Below are positions 6,899-13,138 of a stretch of DNA of 13,138 nucleotides, piece after piece. Under the pieces are notes generated by a model that did not search any database, was not told the DNA's origin, and saw nothing but the letters and a program-made list of their open reading frames with translations. Made by a program: the position numbers and the translations under genes. The stretch lies in the NCBI GenBank assembly GCA_029098085.1, contig JAQXNQ010000253.1:1-13138 (forward strand), given 5' to 3'. Each line of letters opens with the position of its first letter. Within the stretch, counting starts at the first letter, position 1. This DNA is from Oscillospiraceae bacterium (lineage in GTDB: Bacteria; Bacillota; Clostridia; Oscillospirales; Ruminococcaceae).

Positions 6899-6964
6899 AA
6901 AATATAAATAGGCTTTGAACAGCTGGCTCTCCGCTGAACGATCCCTGTTGAAGGAGGCTTTTTC

Positions 6965-8338
6965 ATGTCCAAACTGACCGTCGGACTGTTTAACGATTCG
7001 TTCCCCCCCACCATCGACGGCGTCGCCAACGCCGTCGTCAATTACGCCCGCTGCATTCAGGACAACGGCCTCGGAAAGGCCATTGTCGCCACGCCCTGGT
7101 ATCCGGACTGCAATGACCAGTTTTCCTTTCCGGTCGTGCGCTATCCCAGCGCCTACATCAGCAAAAAGCTGGGCTACCGGGCCGGTTATCCCTTCGACCC
7201 CCGGATCATCCGTCATCTGAGAAGGCAGAACATCGATATCATTCACTCCCACTGTCCCTTTATCTCCACCGTACTGGCCAGGGTGCTGCGGCACTACACC
7301 GGTGCACCCATTGTTTTTACATACCACACAAAATTTGACATTGACATTGAAAAGCGCATCGCGCTCAACCCGGTGCGCAATGCTTCGGTAAAGTTTCTGC
7401 TGTCCAATATCAACGCCTGTGACGAGGTATGGGTAGTCAGCGAGGGCGCCGGGGAAAACCTGCGCAGCCTGGGCTACACCGGCAAGTACATCGTCATGGA
7501 AAACGGCACCGACTTCAAAAAGGGCCGGGCTTCCGATGAGGAGCTGGCCGCCCTCAGCAAGCAGCACGGTCTGTCCGATGACCTGCCCGTCTTCCTCTTT
7601 GTGGGACGGATGATGTGGTATAAAGGCGTCCGAATCTCCATTGACGGGCTGAAATACGCCAAGGACCGGGGGGCCCGTTTCAAAATGCTCTTTGTGGGAG
7701 AAGGACAGGACCGGCCCGAAATCATGGACTATGTCCGGGAGCAGGGGCTGGAGGAGGACTGCATCTTCACCGGTGCCATTCATGACCGGGAGCTGCTGCG
7801 GAGCTATTTTTCCCGGGCAGATCTGTTCCTCTTCCCCTCCACCTATGACACAAACGGCATCGTCGTTCGGGAAGCCGCAGCCTGCTCCTGCGGCAGCATT
7901 CTGATCAAGGGCAGCTGCGCGGCAGAAGGCGTTCTGGACAACGATACCGGCATTCTGATTGAGGAAAACGGCATCTCCATGGGCAAGGCTCTGCTGGAGG
8001 CCTGCGCTGACCGGGAGCGGCTGCGGCGCATCGGGCAGAACGCGGCTGACCGGCTGTATCTCTCCTGGGATGACGCGGTGGCCCGGGCCTATGCCCGCTA
8101 CGAGCAGATCCTTCAGAGCGGCGTCCGCAAGAAAAGCGACAAGCCGGCCCTCAACCAGGCCTTTTTCTCCGAGGTGCAGCAGATCAAAGAGGACTATCTC
8201 TTCCACCGCGCCCAGTTCAAGGAGCAGATGCTGCATTATTACGGCGAACAGATGAAAAAAATCAACCGTCAAAGACGCCGCATCAAGGGCAGAATTTACC
8301 ACACGATCCAGAAGGTCGGTTCCAAAAAAGAAAAGTAA
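6965..8338 (+). CDS. GT4-family glycosyltransferase, glycolipid-synthase type
   Basis: This 457-residue GT-B enzyme of the GT4 group resembles diacylglycerol glucosyltransferases and PimB-like mannosyltransferases; donor and acceptor are not decided by the sequence. The N-terminal acceptor domain opens with GLFNDSFPPTIDGVANAV and has IIHSHCPF and YHTKFDIDI, which are typical of lipid-acceptor members. The donor domain has VGRMMWYKG (Arg215 and Lys220, expected phosphate contacts) and the nucleotide-sugar motif YDTNGIVVREAAAC, where the usual E-X7-E is D295-X7-E303. Residues about 380-457 form a highly basic, helical tail (KKINRQRRRIKGR) likely to lie on the anionic membrane. No signal peptide or membrane helix is seen. 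AAGGAGG lies 7 nt before the ATG. The gene is monocistronic with its own promoter and terminator, and may make membrane glycolipid or a lipid anchor. Confidence 0.85.
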   Translation: MSKLTVGLFNDSFPPTIDGVANAVVNYARCIQDNGLGKAIVATPWYPDCNDQFSFPVVRYPSAYISKKLGYRAGYPFDPRIIRHLRRQNIDIIHSHCPFISTVLARVLRHYTGAPIVFTYHTKFDIDIEKRIALNPVRNASVKFLLSNINACDEVWVVSEGAGENLRSLGYTGKYIVMENGTDFKKGRASDEELAALSKQHGLSDDLPVFLFVGRMMWYKGVRISIDGLKYAKDRGARFKMLFVGEGQDRPEIMDYVREQGLEEDCIFTGAIHDRELLRSYFSRADLFLFPSTYDTNGIVVREAAACSCGSILIKGSCAAEGVLDNDTGILIEENGISMGKALLEACADRERLRRIGQNAADRLYLSWDDAVARAYARYEQILQSGVRKKSDKPALNQAFFSEVQQIKEDYLFHRAQFKEQMLHYYGEQMKKINRQRRRIKGRIYHTIQKVGSKKEK

Positions 8339-8353
8339 ATCCGATGAATGACC

Positions 8354-8397
8354 AAGGCTCCCCCCAACGCAGATGACCTGCATCAGGGGGAGCCTTT
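8354..8397. terminator. Shared terminator between convergent genes
   Basis: AAGGCTCCCCC (8354-8364) pairs with GGGGGAGCCTT (8386-8396); the loop holds a small inner GCAG/CTGC stem. Both flanks have only short T runs (TTTAT on plus, TTGG on minus). It separates the glycosyltransferase (plus) from proC (minus) and may serve both. Confidence 0.65.
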
Positions 8398-8423
8398 ATC
8401 TGTACCGTTGCCTGACCCGAGGA

Positions 8424-9227
8424 TCAGGTTCCCTCTGCCAGCTCCCGCGCCCGGTCGGCGCACCGTCTGCAGCACAGGTCAATCATCGGCTGCAGCCCGC
8501 CCTCCTCAAAGGCGGTCAGGCCGGCAAGGGTGGTGCCGCCTTTGGAGGAGACCATGCGGATCAGCTCCTCCGCATCCATGCCGGAATGCTCCAGCATCTC
8601 CGCCGCGCCCCGCAGGGACTGGCAGAACAGAGCCAGCGCTGTCTCGGCGGAAAAGCCCGCTTGCTCTCCATACCGCAGAAAACCCCTCGCAAATTCATAG
8701 ATAAAGGCGGGGCTGCTGCCGTTTAAGGGAATCACATCATTCAGCCTGTCGGCGGGGATCTCCCGCACCAGACCGGCACAGGCAAAAATCGCCCGGGCTG
8801 TCTCAAACTCCTCCCGGGTCAGGGGCTCCACCGCCGCCATGGCTGTAGCTCCCATGCCCACCATCAGCGGCGTATTGGGCATGATCATGCAGAGTCTGGC
8901 GTCAAAGCCCAGGGCCTCCTTGATGGCATCGGCGGAAATGCCTGCCATGATGGACAGATAGACCCTGTCCCGCTCTCCGGCGCTTTTCAGCTCCCGGGCC
9001 ACCGCCGGAAAGCTCTGAGGCTTCACCGCCAGCAGCAGATAGTCGCAGCAGCGGGCCGCCTCCGCCGCCGACGGCAGAGGAGTCAGGCCGATATCCGACA
9101 GAGCCGCCAGCTTTTCCGGATGCGGATCGCAGCCATAAAAGGCAAACTTCCCCGGCATCCCCTTTGCCGCTCCCCGCAGAATCGCCGAAGCCATATTACC
9201 GCAGCCAATGGTACCGATTTTGATCAT
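8424..9227 (-). CDS. proC: Pyrroline-5-carboxylate reductase
   Basis: This 267-residue cytoplasmic enzyme reduces 1-pyrroline-5-carboxylate to L-proline with NAD(P)H, the last step of proline synthesis. The N-terminal Rossmann motif IGCGNMASAI (7-16) binds the cofactor; VKPQ follows in the same domain. MPNTP (116-120), the conserved NGSSPAF (169-175) and VSSKGGTTLAGL (around Lys229) belong to the family's catalytic and dimerisation helices. Length is standard. A purine-rich ribosome site (AAGGAAGAGGAAAAG) runs up to the ATG. The gene is divergent from the alpha-galactosidase gene and has its own promoter; proA and proB are not nearby. Confidence 0.95.
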   Translation of the reverse strand: MIKIGTIGCGNMASAILRGAAKGMPGKFAFYGCDPHPEKLAALSDIGLTPLPSAAEAARCCDYLLLAVKPQSFPAVARELKSAGERDRVYLSIMAGISADAIKEALGFDARLCMIMPNTPLMVGMGATAMAAVEPLTREEFETARAIFACAGLVREIPADRLNDVIPLNGSSPAFIYEFARGFLRYGEQAGFSAETALALFCQSLRGAAEMLEHSGMDAEELIRMVSSKGGTTLAGLTAFEEGGLQPMIDLCCRRCADRARELAEGT

Positions 9228-9266
9228 CTTTTCCTCTTCCTTTCAGACCCTCGGGCAATTTCCTTC

Positions 9267-9296
9267 ATTATAACAGCATTTTACCGGTACGCGCAA
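9267..9296 (-). promoter_or_regulatory. proC promoter
   Basis: On the minus strand TTGCGC (9291-9296) and a consensus TATAAT (9267-9272) are separated by 18 nt, 39 nt before the start codon. The octamer TTTTGCCG (9297-9304 on the minus strand) abuts the -35. Confidence 0.65.
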
Positions 9297-9358
9297 CGGC
9301 AAAAGCGACGCCTTTTTCGCAGTTCATATGGAAAAATCCATCACTTTGTCAGAAAGGC

Positions 9359-9387
9359 TTGCCGCAGCGGCAAAAAACAGCTATACT
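9359..9387 (+). promoter_or_regulatory. Alpha-galactosidase promoter with overlapping inverted repeat
   Basis: A -35 TTGCCG (9359-9364) and -10 TATACT (9382-9387) are spaced 17 nt apart. The -35 is itself the left arm of the palindrome TTGCCG-CAG-CGGCAA (9359-9373), continuing as CGGCAAAAAA into the spacer. A protein bound there would block RNA polymerase, consistent with repression of a sugar-utilisation gene. No regulator gene is present here. Confidence 0.55.
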
Positions 9388-9440
9388 GATAGCAGTCCGG
9401 CGCACTGCGCCTGCAACCATCTTACGAAAGGATGAATTTC

Positions 9441-11627
9441 ATGCCCATCTTTTTTGAGCCCAACGACCGCGTCTTCACGCTGAGAACCGACAAGACCAGC
9501 TATCAGCTGCAGGCGGATGCCCGGGGCGGCCTGCTTCACCTCTATTACGGCCCGGCCATCGATGGCTGCAGCCTGAGCCATCTGGTCGCCTTCGGCGGCA
9601 AGAGCTTTTCCGGCTGCCCCTCCGATGTTGGAACCGAACGGGACTACACCTTTGACACCCTCCCCCAGGAATTCCCCGTCTGGGGCAACAGCGACTACCG
9701 GGGCACCGCCCTGCGGGTCACCTGGCCAAACGGCGGCAGCTCGCTGGATCTGCGCTATGACAGCCACCGGATCCTGCCCGGCAAGCCCGGACTCCCCGGC
9801 CTGCCTGCTGTTTACGCCGATGAATCGGAGGCCGAAACCCTGGAAATCACCCTGAAGGATCGGTTTGCCGAGGTCTATGTAATCCTCAGCTACAGCGTCC
9901 TGCCCGCCTTTGACGCCATCACCCGCTCGGTTCGGGTGGAGAACCGCACCGGCGATGCCCTGAAGCTGGACAATCTCCTCTCCGCCTCCATGGACTTTGC
10001 CGGAACCGACTGGGATCTGCTCACCTTCGGCGGACGCTGGGCCAGAGAGCGGAATATGACCCGCACCCCCGTCCACAACGGAAAGATCGTCATCTCCTCC
10101 AACCGGGGCGCCTCCAGCCATCATCAGAACCCCTTCCTGGTACTCTGCGAAAAGAGTACCACCGAGGATCGGGGCTGCTGCTACGGCCTGTCGCTGGTGT
10201 ACAGCGGCAGCTTCACCGCCTTCGCCGAGACCGATCAGATGGATCAGACCCGGCTGGCCATGGGCCTGAACCCCGAGTGCTTCTGCTGGACGCTGCAGCC
10301 CGGCGAGAGCTTCACCGCACCCGAAGCCGTCCTGATCTGCGGCACCGAGGGCTTCGGCTCCATGTCCCGGCAGTATCACCGTCTGTACCGGGAACACCTC
10401 TGCCGCGGCAAATACAAGCATGCCCGCCGTCCCATCCTCATCAACAACTGGGAGGCCACCTATTTCCGGTTTGACGAGGAAAAGCTCTTCGCCATCGCCA
10501 GACAGGCCCACGAGCTGGGCGTAGAGATGCTGGTCATGGACGACGGCTGGTTCGGCAAGCGGGACAACGACCTCAGCGGCCTGGGCGACTGGTTTGTCAA
10601 CGAGAAGAAGCTGAAGGGCGGTCTGAAGCCGCTGGTGGACCGGATCAACGGCATCGGCATGAAATTCGGCATCTGGTTCGAGCCGGAGATGATCTCGGAG
10701 GACTCCGATCTCTACCGGGCCCATCCCGACTGGTGCCTGCATCTGCCGGGCCGGGAGCCCCTCCGCAACCGCTACCAGCTGACCCTGGACATGAGCCGGC
10801 AGGATGTGCGGGACTACCTGTTTGAGCGGCTGTCCGCCATTTTGGGCAGCGCCAACATTGCCTATGTCAAATGGGACATGAACCGCAGCATGATGGACGT
10901 TTACTCCGCCGTTCTCCCGCCTGAGCAGCAGGGAGAGGTCTATCACCGGTACATTCTGGGCCTGTACGAGCTGCTGGAGCGGATTGAGACCGCCTTCCCC
11001 GACGTGCTGTTTGAGGGCTGCTCCGGCGGCGGCGGACGGTTTGACCCCGGTATGCTCTACTATCATCCCCAGATCTGGTGCTCTGACGACAGCGACGCCA
11101 TCGAGCGGCTGGAAATCCAGTACGGCACCTCCTTCTGCTATCCCGTCTCCGCCATGGGCGCCCATGTCTCCGCCGTGCCCAACCACCAGACCGGCCGGGT
11201 GACGCCGCTGAACACCCGCGGCATTGTGGCCATGTCCGGTACCTTCGGCTATGAGATGGACCTGAATAAGATGACCGACGAGGAAAAGGAAATCGTCCGG
11301 CAGCAAATCGAGACCTTCAAGCGCTATTACGACCTGATCAGCTACGGCGACTACTACCGCCTCAGTAACCCGGCGGAGAATCACCGCTACGCCGCCTGGC
11401 AGTTCGTATCGGAAGACAAAAAGAAGGCGCTGCTGAACTATGTACAGGTTCTGACCACCGCCAATCCCGCCCCCGTCATCATCAGACTCCGGGGACTGGA
11501 TCCCGCTGCCTCCTACTCGGTAAACGGCATGGTGCTCACCGGCGCCGCTCTGATGTACGCCGGTCTCCGGATGCCGGAGCTGCCCGGCGACCATCAGGCC
11601 ATTCAGATCGAGATCACCGCGGTCTGA
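9441..11627 (+). CDS. Alpha-galactosidase, glycoside hydrolase family 36
   Basis: This 728-residue cytoplasmic enzyme (no signal peptide) hydrolyses terminal alpha-1,6-galactose from raffinose, stachyose or melibiose. An N-terminal beta-supersandwich (about 1-330) precedes a (beta/alpha)8 barrel and a C-terminal beta domain. Barrel landmarks are MDDGWFGKR (Asp367, Asp368), KWDMNR with the nucleophile Asp479, EGCSGGGGRFD (Cys527) and WCSDDSDAIERL with the acid/base Asp549. These nearly match D478/D548 numbering of the Geobacillus AgaA-type enzymes. The start at 9441 is preferred over the in-frame ATG at 9432 because AAAGGA (9427-9432) is 8 nt from the former and overlaps the latter; MPIFFEPNDRVFTLR is also a normal family N-terminus. 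No transporter or sucrose-6-P enzyme lies next to it, and no terminator is evident before the next promoter. Confidence 0.95.
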   Translation: MPIFFEPNDRVFTLRTDKTSYQLQADARGGLLHLYYGPAIDGCSLSHLVAFGGKSFSGCPSDVGTERDYTFDTLPQEFPVWGNSDYRGTALRVTWPNGGSSLDLRYDSHRILPGKPGLPGLPAVYADESEAETLEITLKDRFAEVYVILSYSVLPAFDAITRSVRVENRTGDALKLDNLLSASMDFAGTDWDLLTFGGRWARERNMTRTPVHNGKIVISSNRGASSHHQNPFLVLCEKSTTEDRGCCYGLSLVYSGSFTAFAETDQMDQTRLAMGLNPECFCWTLQPGESFTAPEAVLICGTEGFGSMSRQYHRLYREHLCRGKYKHARRPILINNWEATYFRFDEEKLFAIARQAHELGVEMLVMDDGWFGKRDNDLSGLGDWFVNEKKLKGGLKPLVDRINGIGMKFGIWFEPEMISEDSDLYRAHPDWCLHLPGREPLRNRYQLTLDMSRQDVRDYLFERLSAILGSANIAYVKWDMNRSMMDVYSAVLPPEQQGEVYHRYILGLYELLERIETAFPDVLFEGCSGGGGRFDPGMLYYHPQIWCSDDSDAIERLEIQYGTSFCYPVSAMGAHVSAVPNHQTGRVTPLNTRGIVAMSGTFGYEMDLNKMTDEEKEIVRQQIETFKRYYDLISYGDYYRLSNPAENHRYAAWQFVSEDKKKALLNYVQVLTTANPAPVIIRLRGLDPAASYSVNGMVLTGAALMYAGLRMPELPGDHQAIQIEITAV

Positions 11628-11645
11628 TTCCGGTACTTTTCATCA

Positions 11646-11674
11646 TTGACAGCACAGAAGGGCTGTGGTACACT
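11646..11674 (+). promoter_or_regulatory. Promoter of the VanW-family gene
   Basis: TTGACA (11646-11651), a 17-nt spacer and TGG-extended TACACT (11669-11674) lie 19 nt after the alpha-galactosidase stop and 52 nt before the next ATG, so this gene need not depend on read-through. Confidence 0.8.
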
Positions 11675-11726
11675 GAGCCTGTAAAGGCCGGGTACCGCGG
11701 CCCATTTTCCTGAAAGAAGGCATCTC

Positions 11727-12563
11727 ATGTCCCGAAAGCTGTTCTGCGAGCTCTCCCCCGCCGCCTACCGCATTTCCGTCTGCAAAGAATGTTTCAAAAG
11801 AAGTTTCTCCGACGGCTTTCAAAGCTTCATCGGCCGGCTGAAGCTGGCTGATGTCCGGAAGCCCGCCCTGCTGCCGGCGGTGATCTGCTCCCATCAATCC
11901 CTGATCCGGCGCAGACTGGGAGACGCCGACCCGGTGCTGCAGGAGAACAAGGCGGTCAATCTGTCCCTGGCCGCTCCAAAGGTGGACGGCATCCTGATCC
12001 GCCCCGGCGAAACCTTTTCCTTCTGGCATCTGGTAGGCAGCTGTACCGCAAAAAAGGGCTACCGGGAAGGGCTGACCATCCGGCAGGGGGTTCCGGACAG
12101 GGGCATCGGCGGCGGCCTGTGCCAGTTCACCAACCTGATTCACTGGATGATCCTCCACAGCCCCCTGACCATCACCGAGCATCATCACCATGACGGGGTC
12201 GACCTGTTCCCCGACTTCGGGCGCAAGGTGCCCTTCGGCACCGGCACCTCGATTCTCTATAACTACCGGGACTACCGCTTCCGCAACGACACCGACCAGA
12301 CCTTTCAGCTCTGCATACGGGTCACCGACACCTATCTGTGCGGAGAGCTGCGGGCTGAGCACAGTCTGCCCTGCAGCTACCATATCCGCACCGAGGATGA
12401 GCACTTCACCCGGGAAGGAGACGCTGTTTTCCGCTGCGGCAGCGTCTGGCGGGATGTGATTGACAAGCGCACCGGCAATCTGCTGTCCCATACCCTGATC
12501 AAGGAAAACCACGCCCGGGTGATGTACGACCCGGAGCTGATCGACCCGGAAAAATTCCGATAA
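11727..12563 (+). CDS. VanW-family protein
   Basis: This 278-residue protein matches the VanW family, named after a gene of vanB-type vancomycin-resistance clusters; the biochemical role of the family is unknown. The conserved core is QENKAVNLSLAA, then IRPGETFSFWHLVG (G94-W100) and GGGLCQFTN (128-136, with Cys132), followed by a His-rich EHHHHDG. No signal peptide or membrane helix is predicted by eye, and no G5 or peptidoglycan-binding domain is attached, unlike many longer VanW proteins in Clostridia. GAAAGAAGG lies 6 nt before the ATG. There is no vanHAX, vanR/S or ligase gene nearby, so it is a stand-alone chromosomal member and not evidence of glycopeptide resistance. Confidence 0.88.
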   Translation: MSRKLFCELSPAAYRISVCKECFKRSFSDGFQSFIGRLKLADVRKPALLPAVICSHQSLIRRRLGDADPVLQENKAVNLSLAAPKVDGILIRPGETFSFWHLVGSCTAKKGYREGLTIRQGVPDRGIGGGLCQFTNLIHWMILHSPLTITEHHHHDGVDLFPDFGRKVPFGTGTSILYNYRDYRFRNDTDQTFQLCIRVTDTYLCGELRAEHSLPCSYHIRTEDEHFTREGDAVFRCGSVWRDVIDKRTGNLLSHTLIKENHARVMYDPELIDPEKFR

Positions 12564-12597
12564 AAATGCCCGCCTCCGGAAAACGAAGGCGGGCATT
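12562..12597 (-). terminator. Intrinsic terminator, best oriented for the minus strand
   Basis: Arms 12565-12575 and 12587-12597 (AATGCCCGCCT/AGGCGGGCATT) make an 11-bp stem. On the minus strand it is followed by a T run (CATTTTTA), matching an intrinsic terminator. On the plus strand, 1 nt after the VanW stop, only TT follows the stem, so it may also end VanW transcripts but less well. On the minus strand it lies inside the open frame of the truncated gene upstream. Confidence 0.75.
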
Positions 12598-12604
12598 CCA
12601 GCGT

Positions 12605-12838
12605 GCCGTAGGCCGGATCAAAGGCCGGGCGTCCCTCGGGATGGTGGTAGCCGCTGTCGGCCAGAATCCAGCGGCAGTCGTCGTTCAGATAGGTGAAGAT
12701 TGCCTCGCGGGTGGGCTCGATGCCCCAGGCCTCGGCATAAATCGGAATGGTCTTGTCGTTGGGGTGTCCTATCCACATGGCGCCCTCGCCGGTACCCTTG
12801 CGGTCAAAAATCAGTGAAACCTTTTCACGGGATGTCAT
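12605..12838 (-). pseudogene. N-terminal remnant of a uroporphyrinogen-decarboxylase-like gene
   Basis: From the ATG at 12838, with AGGAGG 8 nt upstream, the minus strand encodes MTSREKVSLIFDRK... GHPNDKTIPIYAEAWGI... YLNDDCRWILAD... HPEGRPAFD. I recognise this as the start of the URO-D/corrinoid-methyltransferase-like proteins common in gut Clostridia, usually about 340-380 residues. Recognisable homology ends near residue 73-78 (about position 12605). The frame then runs through a terminator hairpin and antisense to the VanW gene until a stop at 12377-12379, giving 153 codons with no sensible protein after residue ~80. About three quarters of the gene is therefore missing. The true heme enzyme HemE is unlikely. 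Promoter, operator-like sites and RBS are intact, which suggests a recent 3' deletion. Family assignment rests on memory of the N-terminal sequence. Confidence 0.65.
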
Positions 12839-12878
12839 CACATATTCCTCCTGAAGCAGAAAATGAGCAGTTTGTTTT

Positions 12879-12907
12879 ATGATGCCACATTCTTTTGAAA
12901 CCGTCAA
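12879..12907 (-). promoter_or_regulatory. Promoter of the truncated URO-D-like gene
   Basis: On the minus strand TTGACG (12902-12907) and TGG-extended CATCAT (12879-12884) are spaced 17 nt apart, 40 nt before the ATG. The -10 is weak, which would suit activator control from the palindromes just upstream. Confidence 0.6.
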
Positions 12908-12922
12908 GCCGTTTGGAAACGA

Positions 12923-12940
12923 TTTGTGCAGCGGCACAAA
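12923..12940. promoter_or_regulatory. Operator-like palindrome 1 (TTTGTGC-N4-GCACAAA)
   Basis: Perfect 7-bp arms around AGCG, beginning 15 nt upstream of the predicted -35 of the minus-strand gene. It is the proximal member of a pair with the same arms; see 12954-12973. Confidence 0.65.
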
Positions 12941-12953
12941 AACGGAGGCTCTG

Positions 12954-12973
12954 ATTTGTGCACCAGCACAAAT
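12954..12973. promoter_or_regulatory. Operator-like palindrome 2 (ATTTGTGC-N4-GCACAAAT)
   Basis: Perfect 8-bp arms around ACCA. Its centre is 32 bp from that of palindrome 1, about three helical turns, so both would face the same side of the DNA. This is a strong sign of a regulator binding upstream of the minus-strand promoter. The regulator family is not identified. Confidence 0.65.
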
Positions 12974-13001
12974 TACGGTGCAGAAGTTTCAAACGTTCCC
13001 T

Positions 13002-13034
13002 GAAAGCAAAACGGCGGTGTCCGAAGACGCCGCC
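13002..13034 (-). terminator. Terminator-like hairpin for a minus-strand gene beyond the right edge
   Basis: Arms 13013-13021 and 13026-13034 (GGCGGCGTC/GACACCGCC on the minus strand, TTCG tetraloop, one G-T pair) are followed on that strand by GTTTTGCTTTC. It would end transcription arriving from the right, upstream of the truncated gene's regulatory region. Confidence 0.6.
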
Positions 13035-13092
13035 AGCAGGCTGTCGAAAAAGAGACTTACAGGAAAAAGTTGCACAAAACGGAAGAAATGCA

Positions 13093-13116
13093 TATGCCCG
13101 CTGGAAGCGGGCATGG
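13093..13116 (+). repeat. Second copy of the 24-nt hairpin repeat
   Basis: These 24 nt match the reverse complement of 2359-2382 exactly, including the bases flanking the ATGCCCGCT/AGCGGGCAT stem. Sequence beyond the 24 nt differs. No coding frame is evident between 12974 and the right edge. Confidence 0.75.
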
Positions 13117-13138
13117 GGTCTCTAAAGGGAGTCTTGCG

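Noticed and set aside
9432..9440. Upstream ATG as the alpha-galactosidase start.
   Set aside because: The Shine-Dalgarno AAAGGA overlaps it; the ATG at 9441 has correct spacing and gives the family-typical N-terminus.
9381..11594. Very long minus-strand frame (737 codons) opposite the alpha-galactosidase gene, and similar long antisense frames opposite nagA (844-2130) and the glycosyltransferase (6881-8383).
   Set aside because: They are shadows of GC-rich coding sequence: products are low-complexity Gly/Ala/Val/His/Asp-rich, lack motifs, and have no RBS or promoter, while the plus-strand proteins carry full catalytic motifs.
11727..12563. Reading the VanW gene as evidence for a vancomycin-resistance cluster.
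   Set aside because: No ligase, dehydrogenase, dipeptidase or two-component genes accompany it; VanW-family genes are common on Clostridial chromosomes.

Overview
The window reads as chromosomal DNA of a GC-rich Clostridia member. Sporulation phosphatase SpoIIE, ThiT of the ECF vitamin transporters, a TPP riboswitch, a yybP-ykoY riboswitch and strong AGGAGG-type ribosome binding sites all fit a gut-type Oscillospiraceae/Ruminococcaceae genome. The genus cannot be decided from the sequence alone. Nothing here is phage or conjugative; it is housekeeping DNA with structured intergenic repeats at about 2.1-2.4 kb and at the right edge.

Layout, left to right. (1) The 5' part of a DEDDh 3'-5' exonuclease gene on the minus strand, running off the left edge. 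(2) Divergent from it, nagA (GlcNAc-6-phosphate deacetylase) with its own promoter and terminator. (3) About 400 nt with no credible gene but a dense series of perfect hairpins, lying 3' of the convergent gene spoIIE (minus). (4) thiT, the thiamine-binding S component of an ECF transporter, behind a TPP riboswitch and terminator. (5) mntP, a manganese exporter, behind a yybP-ykoY (Mn2+) riboswitch whose P1 stem visibly competes with a terminator. (6) A GT4 glycosyltransferase of the glycolipid-synthase type, convergent with (7) proC (minus). (8) A GH36 alpha-galactosidase divergent from proC. (9) A stand-alone VanW-family gene. (10) On the minus strand, the first ~78 codons of a uroporphyrinogen-decarboxylase-like (URO-D/methyltransferase) gene, with promoter, RBS and two palindromic operator-like sites intact but the rest of the gene missing. 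(11) A terminator-like hairpin and a repeat copy at the right edge.

Almost every gene is monocistronic with its own recognisable sigma-A promoter, often with a TGn-extended -10 of the TACAAT kind. Shared themes are carbohydrate salvage (nagA, alpha-galactosidase), envelope functions (glycosyltransferase, possibly VanW) and two metabolite- or ion-sensing leaders feeding transporters. The parts least explained by standard annotation are the multi-hairpin region at 2161-2382, a 24-nt hairpin sequence repeated exactly at 2359-2382 and 13093-13116, the CGGCAAAA/TTTTGCCG motifs near several promoters, and the truncated URO-D locus, whose terminator lies inside the open frame so that a terminated transcript would have no stop codon.
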